Below are positions 20,703 through 29,368 of a stretch of DNA of 64,000 nucleotides, one piece after another. The notes below the pieces were generated by a model. That model did not search any database and had not been told where the DNA came from. It worked only from the letters and a program-made list of their open reading frames with translations. The stretch spans positions 248,001 through 312,000 of the forward strand of contig NZ_JAQSIP010000005.1 in NCBI RefSeq assembly GCF_028649475.1. The letters run 5' to 3'. A program made the translations under genes and the position numbers. Position 1 is the first letter of the stretch. Each line of letters starts with the position of its first letter. This DNA comes from Curvibacter cyanobacteriorum (GTDB lineage: Bacteria > Pseudomonadota > Gammaproteobacteria > Burkholderiales > Burkholderiaceae_C).

Positions 20703-23029
20703 GCGCCCCCGCGCCAGCCCCTGGGGCGGCGCCCGAGCCGGCCCTCTACACCGTGGCGGTGCGTGAACTGTGCGAGTTCACGGCCAAACAGGGCGACCTG
20801 GACCTGCGCTTCACCCCGGCCCCCACCGCACAAGAAGGCGTGGCCGGGCACGGCACCGTGGTGGCACGGCGCGGCGCCGGCTACCAGGCCGAGGTCAGCC
20901 TCAGCGGGCTCTACCAAGGCCGCTTGCGGGTGCGCGGCCGCGCCGACGGGCTGGACCCCAGCGGCCCGCGGCTGGAAGAAATCAAAACCCACAAGGGCCC
21001 ACTCGAGCGACAGAACCCCGGCCAACGTGCCCTGCACTGGGCCCAGGCCCTGGTGTACGGCTGGCTCTACTGCCAACAAGAAGGGCTCAGCGAGCTGACC
21101 CTGGCCCTGGTGTACTTTGAGGTCGGTTCGCAGCAGGAAACCGTGTTCACGCGGCAGCTCAGCGCCACCGAGTTGCAAGCGCATTTCGAGGCCCAATGCG
21201 CGCGCTTCTTGAGCTGGGCCGAACAGCAACTGGCCCACCGCCAGGCGCGCGACGCCGCGCTGCAGGCGCTGCGCTTTCCGTTCGCCGATTTCCGCACCGG
21301 TCAGCGGCCCCTGGCCGAGGCGGTGTACCGCGGCGCCAGCGCCGGCCTGTGCGTGCTGGCCCAAGCCCCCACCGGCATTGGCAAGACCCTGGGCACGCTG
21401 TTCCCGCTGCTCAAGGCCGCGCCCGCGCAGGGTCTGGACAAGGTGTTTTTCTTGGCCGCCAAGACCTCAGGCCGGCAACTGGCGCTGCACGCGCTGGAAC
21501 AACTCGCCCCGCAGCAAACCCTGCCGCTGCGCGTGCTGGAACTGGTGGCACGCGACAAGGCCTGTGAACACCCCGACCGCGCCTGCCACGGTGAGTCCTG
21601 CCCGTTGGCCCAGGGCTTTTACGACCGCCTGCCTGCGGCGCGCCAAGACGCCTTGAGCGGCCCCGCCCCCCAGGCCCAGGGCCCGTGGCGGCTGGACCAG
21701 GCCCAGGTGCGCGCGGTCGCCCTGCGCCACCAGGTGTGCCCCTACTACCTGAGCCAGGAGCTGGCCCGCTGGGTCGACCTGGTGGTGGGCGACTACAACT
21801 ACTACTTCGACGCCAGCGCCCTGCTGTGGGGCCTGAGCCAGGCCAACAGCTGGCGCGTCGCCTTGCTGGTGGACGAGGCGCACAACCTGGTGGATCGCGC
21901 ACGCCAGATGTACAGCGCCGAGTTGCGGCCCGAGGCGCTGGCACTGGCGCGCCGGGGCGACACCGCGCAGCGTTTTGCCACGGTCAAGAAAGGGCTCAAC
22001 CAGCTGCGCCGCCAGTGGCTGGCGCTCGACAAAGCGCAGCCCCAGCCCTATGCCGTTTACCCCCAGCTGCCCGACAAACTGCTGCACGCGCTGCAACAGT
22101 GCAGCCAGGTGCTGGGCACCCACCAGGCCGAGCACCCCACCGAGTTCGACCCCGCGCTGCGCCAGTTCTACTTCGACGTGTTGCAGGCCTGCCGCCTGGC
22201 CGAATCGCTGGACACGCATTCGCTGTTCGACGTCAGCCAGCCCAGCCCGCCCGAACCCGGGCGATCGCGGCTGTGCCTGCGCAACCTGGTGCCCGCACCG
22301 TTCCTGGCCCCCCGCTGGGCCGGGGCGCACAGCAGCACCTTGTTCTCGGCCACGCTGCAGCCACCGAGCTACCACGCGCAGCTGCTGGGCCTGCCGGAGG
22401 CACACCGCACGCTGGAGGTCGAGTCACCGTTTGACGCCGCCCAGCTGCAGGTGCACACCGCGCGCCACCTGTCCACCCGCTACGCCGACCGCGCGGCCTC
22501 GCTGGCCCCGCTGGTCGACTTGATGGCGGCCCAGTACCGCGCCCAGCCCGGCAACTACCTGGCGTTCTTCAGCAGCTACGACTACCTGCAGCAGGTGGCC
22601 GACCAGCTGGCCCAAAGCCACCCCGACCTGCCTTGCTGGCGCCAGTCGCGCCGCATGCTCGAGGCCGAGCAGCAGGCCTTTCTGGCGCGCTTCAGCGAGA
22701 CCAGCCAGGGCATCGGACTGGCGGTGCTGGGCGGAGCCTTTGCCGAGGGCATTGACCTGCCCGGGCGGCGCTTGATTGGCGCCTTTGTGGCCACCCTGGG
22801 ACTGCCCCAGGTGAACCCCGTCAACGAGCAGGTGCGCCAGCGACTGCAGGCCTTGTTTGGGGCCGGCTACGACTACACCTACCTCTACCCCGGGCTGCAA
22901 AAGGTGGTGCAGGCCGCCGGGCGGGTGATTCGCGGCCCCGGTGACCGCGGCGTGGTGCACCTGATGGACGACCGCTTTGCCCGCCCCGAAGTGCGCCAGT
23001 TGTTGCCGCGCTGGTGGGCGTTGGACTGA
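20699..23029 (+). CDS. Nuclease-helicase: PD-(D/E)XK domain fused to a Rad3/DinG-like helicase
   Basis: A 776-residue protein starting at a GTG that overlaps the upstream stop. Residues about 20-175 form a Cas4/RecB-like PD-(D/E)XK nuclease: D83 in GRADGLD, E94 and K96 in EEIKTHKG, and the downstream motif ALHWAQALVYGWLY. The rest is an XPD/DinG-type SF2 helicase: Walker A with K229 in APTGIGKTLG, DEAH box at 392-395 (LVDEAHNLVDRA), and motif VI region QAAGRVIRG. Four cysteines between motifs I and II (C289, C296, C301, C347) are placed as in XPD-type 4Fe-4S helicases. It is the last gene of the LexA-box operon; with the preceding nuclease it suggests coupled unwinding and cutting of damaged DNA. 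Confidence 0.85.
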   Translation: MSAPAPAPGAAPEPALYTVAVRELCEFTAKQGDLDLRFTPAPTAQEGVAGHGTVVARRGAGYQAEVSLSGLYQGRLRVRGRADGLDPSGPRLEEIKTHKGPLERQNPGQRALHWAQALVYGWLYCQQEGLSELTLALVYFEVGSQQETVFTRQLSATELQAHFEAQCARFLSWAEQQLAHRQARDAALQALRFPFADFRTGQRPLAEAVYRGASAGLCVLAQAPTGIGKTLGTLFPLLKAAPAQGLDKVFFLAAKTSGRQLALHALEQLAPQQTLPLRVLELVARDKACEHPDRACHGESCPLAQGFYDRLPAARQDALSGPAPQAQGPWRLDQAQVRAVALRHQVCPYYLSQELARWVDLVVGDYNYYFDASALLWGLSQANSWRVALLVDEAHNLVDRARQMYSAELRPEALALARRGDTAQRFATVKKGLNQLRRQWLALDKAQPQPYAVYPQLPDKLLHALQQCSQVLGTHQAEHPTEFDPALRQFYFDVLQACRLAESLDTHSLFDVSQPSPPEPGRSRLCLRNLVPAPFLAPRWAGAHSSTLFSATLQPPSYHAQLLGLPEAHRTLEVESPFDAAQLQVHTARHLSTRYADRAASLAPLVDLMAAQYRAQPGNYLAFFSSYDYLQQVADQLAQSHPDLPCWRQSRRMLEAEQQAFLARFSETSQGIGLAVLGGAFAEGIDLPGRRLIGAFVATLGLPQVNPVNEQVRQRLQALFGAGYDYTYLYPGLQKVVQAAGRVIRGPGDRGVVHLMDDRFARPEVRQLLPRWWALD

Positions 23030-23040
23030 GCCGCCTCGGG

Positions 23041-23079
23041 CACCTTCACCTTCACCTTCACCTTCACCTTCACCTTCAT
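23041..23079 (+). repeat. Hexanucleotide tandem repeat (CACCTT)6
   Basis: Six perfect copies of CACCTT followed by CAT, just after the helicase stop. It is non-coding on the plus strand; the minus-strand Lys-Val repeat peptide it would encode belongs to no gene. Confidence 0.9.
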
Positions 23080-23156
23080 CTAAGGCAGAGGCAGAGGCTG
23101 GGGCTGAGACCGCGAGCCATGGCCACGGCTGCCGGGCTGCGGCACACTGGCACCCC

Positions 23157-23549
23157 ATGGAACTGTTGCTGGAACTGCTGTTCGAGGTGTTTGGCGAGGT
23201 CGCGCTGCAGGTGCTGGCCGAGCTGCTGGCCGAATGGGGCCTGCACCTGAGCCGCGAGCGCCGCGCCCGCCGTGCCACGCCCCTGTGGCTGGGCCTGCTG
23301 GGCTACGCGGTGCTGGGTCTGGTGCTGGGCGGCTTGAGCCTGCTGCTGCTGCCGCAGTCGCTGCTGCCCACCCCGGGCTGGCGTGTCGCCAACCTGCTGC
23401 TGTCGCCCCTGCTGACGGGCGCCGTGCTGACCCTGATCGCCCACTGGCGCCGCCCCGGCGACCCCGAGGTCATGCTGCGCACCCGTTTCCTGCAAGGCCT
23501 GCTGTTTGCCCTGGCCATGGCCAGCGTGCGCTTTGCCGCCACCGCCTGA
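23157..23549 (+). CDS. Small inner-membrane protein, unknown function
   Basis: A 130-residue protein I do not recognise at family level. An amphipathic Leu/Glu-rich N-terminal helix (MELLLELLFEVFGEVALQVL) is followed by a basic RERRARRAT patch and three predicted membrane segments, roughly 43-65, 77-92 and 108-125. It lies 127 bp after the nuclease-helicase gene and could be read from the same transcript, but the spacer with the hexanucleotide repeat argues against tight coupling. Confidence 0.65.
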   Translation: MELLLELLFEVFGEVALQVLAELLAEWGLHLSRERRARRATPLWLGLLGYAVLGLVLGGLSLLLLPQSLLPTPGWRVANLLLSPLLTGAVLTLIAHWRRPGDPEVMLRTRFLQGLLFALAMASVRFAATA

Positions 23550-23709
23550 ACAACACGCCCCAGACCCGGACGCCGGACCCGAGGCCACCCGGCGACGACA
23601 CCCACCCGACCGCAGGCACCGGGCACCGCCACCCACCCCTGTGTGCCAGGTCAAGGTGCGGTCAGGTGGGGCCCGTACACTGTCGGGCTGATTTTTGGAA
23701 CACGTCCCC

Positions 23710-24066
23710 ATGAGCCTCACGCCCCCCGCCTGCCCGCAATGCGGCCTGGAAAACACCTACGCCGACGGCGACCAGTTCATCTGCCCTGACTGCGCCCACG
23801 AGTGGCCCGCCCAGGCCGAGGCCAGCGAGGACGACGCCCCCGCCGGGGACGGCATCATCCGCGACGCCAATGGCCAGCCGCTGGCCGACGGCGACGCCGT
23901 GCTGCTGATCAAGGACCTCAAGGTCAAAGGCTCGTCCACCGTGCTCAAGAAGGGCACCAAGGTGAAAAGCATCCGCCTGGTGCACGACAACGGTGACCAC
24001 GATGTGGACTGCAAGACCGACCAGGGCAACTTCATGCTGAAGTCGGTGTTCCTGAAGAAGGCCTGA
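23710..24066 (+). CDS. yjdM: Zinc-ribbon protein YjdM (PhnA family)
   Basis: A 118-residue PhnA/YjdM protein. It has an N-terminal zinc ribbon ([10 protein letters not shown] ... [10 protein letters not shown]), an acidic linker, and the C-terminal PhnA domain beginning [23 protein letters not shown] with the conserved [15 protein letters not shown]. Despite the old name linked to alkylphosphonate uptake, the molecular function is not established. It stands alone between the small membrane protein and the DAHP synthase. Confidence 0.93.
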   Translation: MSLTPPACPQCGLENTYADGDQFICPDCAHEWPAQAEASEDDAPAGDGIIRDANGQPLADGDAVLLIKDLKVKGSSTVLKKGTKVKSIRLVHDNGDHDVDCKTDQGNFMLKSVFLKKA

Positions 24067-24109
24067 CCCGCCACGCCCCCACCGCCACGCGCCACGACAC
24101 GAGTCCCCC

Positions 24110-25201
24110 ATGAGCCCCACCGCCCAAAGCACCCACGACACCACCCGCATTGACGACACCCGCATCCGCGCGGTGCGCCCTCTGATCACGCCCGCCCTGC
24201 TGCAAGAATGGCTGCCCGCCCCCGATGCCGCCCAGGCGCTGGTGGAGAGCAGCCGCGCGGCCATCTCGCGCGTGTTGCACGGCACGGACGACCGGCTGGT
24301 GGTGGTGGTGGGGCCTTGCTCCATCCACGACCACGCCCAGGCCATGGACTACGCGCGCCAGCTCAAGGCCCAGGCCGACGCGCTGAGCCAGGACCTGCTG
24401 GTGGTGATGCGCGTGTACTTTGAAAAGCCACGCACCACCGTGGGCTGGAAGGGCTACATCAACGACCCGCACCTGGACGGCAGCTTCGCCATCAACGAAG
24501 GGCTGGAGCTGGCGCGCAAGCTGCTGCTCGACGTGCTGGCGCTGGGCCTGCCGGTGGGCACCGAGTTCCTGGACCTGCTGAGCCCGCAGTTCATCAGTGA
24601 CCTGGTGAGCTGGGGCGCCATCGGCGCGCGCACCACCGAAAGCCAAAGCCACCGCCAACTGGTCAGCGGCCTGAGCTGCCCGGTGGGCCTGAAGAACGGC
24701 ACCGACGGCGGCGTCAAGGTGGCGGCCGACGCCATCCAGGCGGCGCAAGCACCGCACGCCTTCATGGGCATGACCAAGATGGGCCAGGCCGCCATCTTCG
24801 AAACCCGCGGCAACGACGACTGCCACGTCATCCTGCGCGGTGGCAAGCAGCCCAACTACAGCGCCGCCGACGTGAACACCGCCTGCGCCCTGCTCAAGGC
24901 GGCGGGCCTGCGCGAGCAGGTGATGATCGACGTCTCGCACGCCAACAGCAGCAAGCAGCACCGCAAGCAGATCGAGGTGGCCGCCGACGTGGCACAGCAG
25001 ATCGCGGCCGGCGACACGCGCATCACCGGCCTGATGATCGAAAGCCACCTGCACGAGGGCCGCCAGGACATCGTGCCCGGCCAGGCCTTGCAGCCCGGCG
25101 TGTCGGTGACCGATGCCTGCATCAGCTTCGAGCAAACCGTGCCCGTGCTGCAAGGCCTGGCCGCCGCCGTGCGGCAACGCCGGCAAGCGCGCGCGGCCTG
25201 A
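24110..25201 (+). CDS. aroG: 3-deoxy-7-phosphoheptulonate synthase (DAHP synthase), class I-alpha
   Basis: Catalyses condensation of phosphoenolpyruvate and erythrose-4-phosphate, the entry step of aromatic amino acid synthesis. The 363 residues carry VVVVGPCSIHDHAQAMDYA, the PEP-binding KPRTTVGWKGYINDP, GARTTESQSHR, the metal/substrate segment GLKNGTDGG, and the late HANSSKQHRKQ and IMGLMIESHL-type block (here TGLMIESHLHEGRQ). This is the AroG/AroF/AroH family. Which aromatic acid inhibits it cannot be told from the sequence, so the symbol is used loosely. Confidence 0.93.
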   Translation: MSPTAQSTHDTTRIDDTRIRAVRPLITPALLQEWLPAPDAAQALVESSRAAISRVLHGTDDRLVVVVGPCSIHDHAQAMDYARQLKAQADALSQDLLVVMRVYFEKPRTTVGWKGYINDPHLDGSFAINEGLELARKLLLDVLALGLPVGTEFLDLLSPQFISDLVSWGAIGARTTESQSHRQLVSGLSCPVGLKNGTDGGVKVAADAIQAAQAPHAFMGMTKMGQAAIFETRGNDDCHVILRGGKQPNYSAADVNTACALLKAAGLREQVMIDVSHANSSKQHRKQIEVAADVAQQIAAGDTRITGLMIESHLHEGRQDIVPGQALQPGVSVTDACISFEQTVPVLQGLAAAVRQRRQARAA

Positions 25202-25323
25202 TCCATCGGCGTCGGCCGCACCGGGCCCTGGCCCCAGCACGCATGGGGTCAAACCAGTCCACTAAACTGGTTGGCCCTGCCATCCCCCGCGCGCGGCCCC
25301 CGGGGCCCGCGTTTGCCTGCGCC

Positions 25324-26793
25324 ATGACGATGACCCCGTCCTTGCCCACCGACTTCGAGCACATCTTTGAACTGGCCCCGGTCTCGCTGTGGCTGGAAGA
25401 CTTCAGCGCCCTCAAGCGCTTCTTCGATCGCCTGCGCGCCGAGGGCGTGACCGACCTCAAGACCCACCTCACGCAGCAGCCTGAACGGGTCGCCGAGGGC
25501 ACGGCCTGCATCCGCGTGCTGCGGGTCAACGCCCGCACCCTGCAGCTGTTCGCGGCGCGCGACACCGCGCACCTGCTGGACAACCTGGGCCAGGTGTTCC
25601 GCGACGACATGTTCGAGCAGGTGGTCGACGAATGGACCCAGCTCTGGAACGGCGAGCTCGAGTTCAGCAACCAGACCGTCAACTACACGCTGGACGGGCG
25701 CCGCCTGGACGTGCTGGTGCGCGCGCGCATCCTGCAAGGCCACGAAGCCAACTGGGACCGTGTCATGGTGTCGCTCGAAGACGTGACCGAAAGCCAGCGC
25801 AACCTGAACCGCCTGGCCGACAGCGAGCAGTACGCCCGCGACCTGTTCGAGCACTCGCCTGTGTCGCTGTGGGTGGAGGACTTCAGCGCCGTCAAACGCC
25901 TGCTCGACGAGGCACGCCAGCAGGGCATCAGCGACTTCCCCACCTTCATCCGCGTGCACCCTGAGTTTGTCACCCGCTGCATGCAAGAGATCCGCGTCAT
26001 CGACGTCAACCAGTTGACGCTGGACATGTTCGGGGCCCAGGACAAGCCCCACCTGCTGCGCAACCTCGACAAGCTGTTCCGCGACGAGATGGTGGACTCG
26101 TTTTCTGACCAGCTGATCGACCTCTGGCAGGGCAAGCTGGAGCAGCAACGCGAGGTCAGCAACTACTCGCTCAGCGGCGACCAGTTGCACATCCACATGC
26201 AGTTCTCGGTGCTGCAGGGGCACGAGGCCCAGTGGGACCTGGTGCTGGTGTCGCTGGTCGACATCACGGCACGCAAAAAGGCCGAGGCCTACCTGGAGTA
26301 CCTGGGCAAGCACGACGTGCTGACCCGCCTGCGCAACCGCGCCTACTACGCCGACGAACTGAACCGCCTGGCACGGCGCGGCCCCTGGCCGGTGAGCGTG
26401 CTGGTGATCGACCTCAACGGCCTCAAGCGCATCAACGACGACGAAGGCCATGCCGCCGGGGATGCCCTGCTGCGCCGCGCCGGCGAGGTGCTGGCCAAGG
26501 CGGTGGACAGCCCAGCCTGCGCGGCCCGCATCGGCGGCGATGAGTTCGCTGTGCTGCTGCCAGCCACCGATGGGCGCGCCGCCCTGGCCGTGCGCGACCG
26601 CATCCTGTCGCTGCTGGAGCTGAACAACCAGTTCTACACCGGGCGCCCGCTGACGCTGTCGATGGGCCTGGCCACCTGCCAGCACGGTGAGTCACTGGAC
26701 GCCGCCGTGTCGCGTGCCGACCAGGCCATGTACGCTGAAAAAGCCCGTTACTACCAGAGCCAGGAAGCCGATCGCCGCCACGGGGCGGACTGA
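25324..26793 (+). CDS. Tandem PAS-like diguanylate cyclase (GGDEF)
   Basis: A 489-residue soluble c-di-GMP synthase. Two homologous sensor units of about 150 residues, beginning LAPVSLWLEDFSALKR (about 17) and HSPVSLWVEDFSAVKR (about 180), look like an internal duplication of a PAS-type domain. Both end in a VSLEDVTE / VSLVDITA strand as PAS domains do. The GGDEF domain follows, with an intact RIGGDEFAVLL motif (404-408). No RxxD inhibitory site is present five residues upstream, so product inhibition is not predicted. No membrane segment is visible. The ligand is unknown. Confidence 0.88.
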   Translation: MTMTPSLPTDFEHIFELAPVSLWLEDFSALKRFFDRLRAEGVTDLKTHLTQQPERVAEGTACIRVLRVNARTLQLFAARDTAHLLDNLGQVFRDDMFEQVVDEWTQLWNGELEFSNQTVNYTLDGRRLDVLVRARILQGHEANWDRVMVSLEDVTESQRNLNRLADSEQYARDLFEHSPVSLWVEDFSAVKRLLDEARQQGISDFPTFIRVHPEFVTRCMQEIRVIDVNQLTLDMFGAQDKPHLLRNLDKLFRDEMVDSFSDQLIDLWQGKLEQQREVSNYSLSGDQLHIHMQFSVLQGHEAQWDLVLVSLVDITARKKAEAYLEYLGKHDVLTRLRNRAYYADELNRLARRGPWPVSVLVIDLNGLKRINDDEGHAAGDALLRRAGEVLAKAVDSPACAARIGGDEFAVLLPATDGRAALAVRDRILSLLELNNQFYTGRPLTLSMGLATCQHGESLDAAVSRADQAMYAEKARYYQSQEADRRHGAD

Positions 26794-26829
26794 CGCGCTG
26801 GCCCTTTTCTGAACCCACTGAGCACCGCC

Positions 26830-27480
26830 ATGACCCGCCTCGCCGTGATCGACTTTGAAACCACCGGCATCTCGCCTGAGCAGGGCGCACGCGCCACCGA
26901 AGTGGCCATCGTGCTGCTGGAGCACGGCCGGGTGGTGGACCGCTTTCAAAGCCTGATGAACGCGGGGGTGCGCATCCCGTCGTTCATCACCCAGCTGACG
27001 GGCATCAGCAACGCCATGATCGCCGAGGCCCCGCCCGCCGCTCAGGTGATGGCCGAGGCCAGTCGCTTTGTCGGCTCGCTGCCGATGGTGGCGCACAACG
27101 CGGCCTTCGACCGCAAGTTCTGGGTCGCCGAACTGGCGCTGGCCGGGCTGGACGCCCCGCAGGCCTATGCGTGCACCGTGCTGCTGTCGCGGCGCCTGTT
27201 CCCGCACGCCCCCAGCCACAAGCTGGGTTTGCTGATCGACCACCTGGGCCTGCCGCGTGCCGGCCGGGCCCACCGGGCCCTGGCCGACGCCGAGATGGCG
27301 GCCAGTCTGCTGGCGCGCATGCAGGATGAACTGCGCCGCCAGTGGCAGCTCGAGGCCAGCCCCGCCTTGCTGATGGCGCTGCAGCGGTGCAGCAAGGCCG
27401 CGGTGCCGGGCTGGCTGCGACAACAGCAGGCCTGCGCCCCGGTCCAGACCCGACAGGCCGCGGTGCTGGGGGCGGTCTGA
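26830..27480 (+). CDS. DnaQ-like 3'-5' exonuclease (DEDDh)
   Basis: A 216-residue exonuclease with the full DEDDh set: D8 and E10 in VIDFETTG, D94 in NAAFDRKF, H148 and D153 in AHRALADAE. The segment ITQLTGISNAMIAEAP is typical of the DnaQ/epsilon/PolC-exo group. It lacks polymerase or clamp-binding features that would mark it as the replicative epsilon subunit, so it is a stand-alone repair or RNA/DNA-trimming nuclease. It lies 36 bp after the GGDEF gene. Confidence 0.9.
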   Translation: MTRLAVIDFETTGISPEQGARATEVAIVLLEHGRVVDRFQSLMNAGVRIPSFITQLTGISNAMIAEAPPAAQVMAEASRFVGSLPMVAHNAAFDRKFWVAELALAGLDAPQAYACTVLLSRRLFPHAPSHKLGLLIDHLGLPRAGRAHRALADAEMAASLLARMQDELRRQWQLEASPALLMALQRCSKAAVPGWLRQQQACAPVQTRQAAVLGAV

Positions 27481-27509
27481 GGGGGCATGAAGGGGTTTGA
27501 AGGGCGGGC

Positions 27510-28487
27510 TCAGCCCTTGTTGATGTTGAGCTTGGGCACCAGGTCTTTGTAGAAGGCGCGGTCCTTGTCGATGGCCGCCTGGAAGGTCGCCGCATCGGCA
27601 TAGGCCCAGCCCAGGTTGGCCTTGGTCAGGGCGTCGCGGAACACCGCGTCTTCGGCGGCCTTGCGCGCCACGTCGGACCACAGTTCGGCGATCTCCTGCG
27701 GCAGGTTCTTGGGGGCGGCCAGCCCGCGCCACACCTGCACCGACAGGTCGATGCCGCGCTCCTTGAGCGTGGGCACTTTCTCGAACAGACCCGGCACGCG
27801 CTGGTCGGCCATCACCGCCAGGGTGCGCATCTTGCCGGCGGCCACATGCTGGGCCACCTCGCCGGGGCTGACGGTCAGCGCGTCCACATGCCCGCCCAGC
27901 AGGGCCACCGCGGCCGGGGCCGCCCCCAGGAAGGGCACATGGTTGAACGGGGCGCCGGTCTTCTCGGCAAAGGCCGCTGCGGCCATGTGCCAGATCGAGC
28001 CCACACCGGCGTTGCCAATCGAAATCGGGTCCTTGCGTTTGCGGGCGTCGGCAAGGAACTCGTCCACGCTTTGCCACGGGGCATCGGCGCGCACGGTGAT
28101 GGCTGAGGGGTCGGCGTTGAGTCGCGCGATGGGGCGCACATCAGAGGCGGTGTACTTGGTGATGCCCAGGTTGGGGATGATGGTCAGCTCGCAAATGATG
28201 ATGCCGAGCTTGTAGCCATCGGGCTTGGCATTGATCACCTCGGCGGTGCCGATGGCGCCGCTGGCGCCCGGCTTGTTGTTGACCACCACCGGCTGCTGGG
28301 GCAGGTACTTCTTGACCGCCTCGGCAAAGGCGCGGCCCACCAGGTCGGTGCCGCCACCCGCGGCCACCGGCACGATCAGCTCGATCGGGCGCGTGGGGTA
28401 GTCGGTGGCGGCGCGGGCCAGACCGAACGGCGCAGCCAGCGCCAAGGCGGCGCTGCTGGTCATGAAGTGACGGCGTTGCATGGACAT
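27510..28487 (-). CDS. Tripartite tricarboxylate transporter (Bug family) solute-binding protein
   Basis: A 325-residue periplasmic receptor. The N-terminal signal contains a twin-arginine-like start (MQRRHFMTSS) with predicted cleavage after LARA. The mature part begins ATDYPTRPIELIVPVAAGGGTDLVGR, the classic Bug-family opening whose PVAAGGGTD loop binds a carboxylate, and VVVNNKPGASGAIG follows. AAGGAG lies 7 nt before the start at 28487. It is the last gene of a FAH-SDR-Bug operon; no TctAB membrane genes are adjacent, which is common for Bug receptors. The ligand is probably a small carboxylate or sugar acid. Confidence 0.93.
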   Translation of the reverse strand: MSMQRRHFMTSSAALALAAPFGLARAATDYPTRPIELIVPVAAGGGTDLVGRAFAEAVKKYLPQQPVVVNNKPGASGAIGTAEVINAKPDGYKLGIIICELTIIPNLGITKYTASDVRPIARLNADPSAITVRADAPWQSVDEFLADARKRKDPISIGNAGVGSIWHMAAAAFAEKTGAPFNHVPFLGAAPAAVALLGGHVDALTVSPGEVAQHVAAGKMRTLAVMADQRVPGLFEKVPTLKERGIDLSVQVWRGLAAPKNLPQEIAELWSDVARKAAEDAVFRDALTKANLGWAYADAATFQAAIDKDRAFYKDLVPKLNINKG

Positions 28488-28589
28488 GCTTGTCTCCTTG
28501 GTTGTTCAAAACACCAGGCCAGCGGCAGGGGCCACGCCAGCCGGGCCGGGCAGGGGGCCCGGCTTTCTTCTTGTGAGGGAATCCGGTCG

Positions 28590-29354
28590 TCAGTAGGTGG
28601 CGCGACCACCCGAGAGGTCGAACACGGCCCCGGTGGTGAAGGAGTTTTCCGACGACAGCAGCCAGGCCACCATGGCAGCCACTTCATCGACCTCGACAAA
28701 GCGCCCGCGCGGGATCTTGGACAGCATGTAGTCGATGTGCTGCTGCGACATCTGCTCAAAGATGCGCGTCTTGGCGGCCGCCGGGGTGATGGCGTTGACG
28801 GCCACGTTGTGCTGCGCCGTCTCCTTGCCCAGGCTCTTGGTCAGCGCAATGACACCGGCCTTGGACGCGCTGTACGCGGCGGCGTTGGGGTTGCCTTCCT
28901 TGCCCGCGATGGACGCGATGTTGACGATGCGCCCATAGTTGCGCGCCACCATGCCGGCCACCACCGAGCGGTTCACGTTGAAGGCACCGTTGAGGTTGAC
29001 GTTGACCACCCGCAGCCATTCGGCCGGCGCGTAGTCCACCACCGGGGCGTTGGCGCCCGCGATGCCGGCACTGTGCACCAGCATTGCAATCGGACCGCTG
29101 TCGGCCTCGGTGCGGACCACGGCGGCCTGCACCTGGGCCAGGTCGGTGACGTCCACCGTCAAGCCCAACACCGGGGGCTGGCCCGGGCGGCTCAGGCTGG
29201 CCTGGGCGGCGGCCAGGGCCTGGGGGTCGGCGTCCCACAGCGCGACGCGCGCGCCGCCCGCCAACAGGCGGCTGGCAATCGCGTAGCCAATGCCCTGGGC
29301 CCCGCCGGTCACCACCGCAGTGCGGCCTTCGTAGTGGTACTGAATCATGCTCAT
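28590..29354 (-). CDS. SDR-family NAD(P)-dependent oxidoreductase
   Basis: A 254-residue classical short-chain dehydrogenase. The nucleotide-binding TGGAQGIG motif lies at 16-23, an acidic residue in LWDADPQ favours NAD, the NNAG equivalent is SAGIAG, and the catalytic tetrad is present with Ser in NIASIAG and YSASK. The partner FAH gene starts 14 bp upstream on the same strand. An SDR plus a FAH-family hydrolase is the known end of the non-phosphorylative L-rhamnonate/L-fuconate route, where the SDR oxidises a 2-keto-3-deoxy acid at C4. That substrate is an inference from context. Confidence 0.92.
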   Translation of the reverse strand: MSMIQYHYEGRTAVVTGGAQGIGYAIASRLLAGGARVALWDADPQALAAAQASLSRPGQPPVLGLTVDVTDLAQVQAAVVRTEADSGPIAMLVHSAGIAGANAPVVDYAPAEWLRVVNVNLNGAFNVNRSVVAGMVARNYGRIVNIASIAGKEGNPNAAAYSASKAGVIALTKSLGKETAQHNVAVNAITPAAAKTRIFEQMSQQHIDYMLSKIPRGRFVEVDEVAAMVAWLLSSENSFTTGAVFDLSGGRATY

Positions 29355-29368
29355 GTCTCCTCCTGGCC

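Noticed and set aside
22885-23079. Minus-strand frame encoding a Lys-Val repeat peptide
   Set aside because: It is created by the CACCTT repeat and overlaps the helicase gene; no ribosome site or family match.
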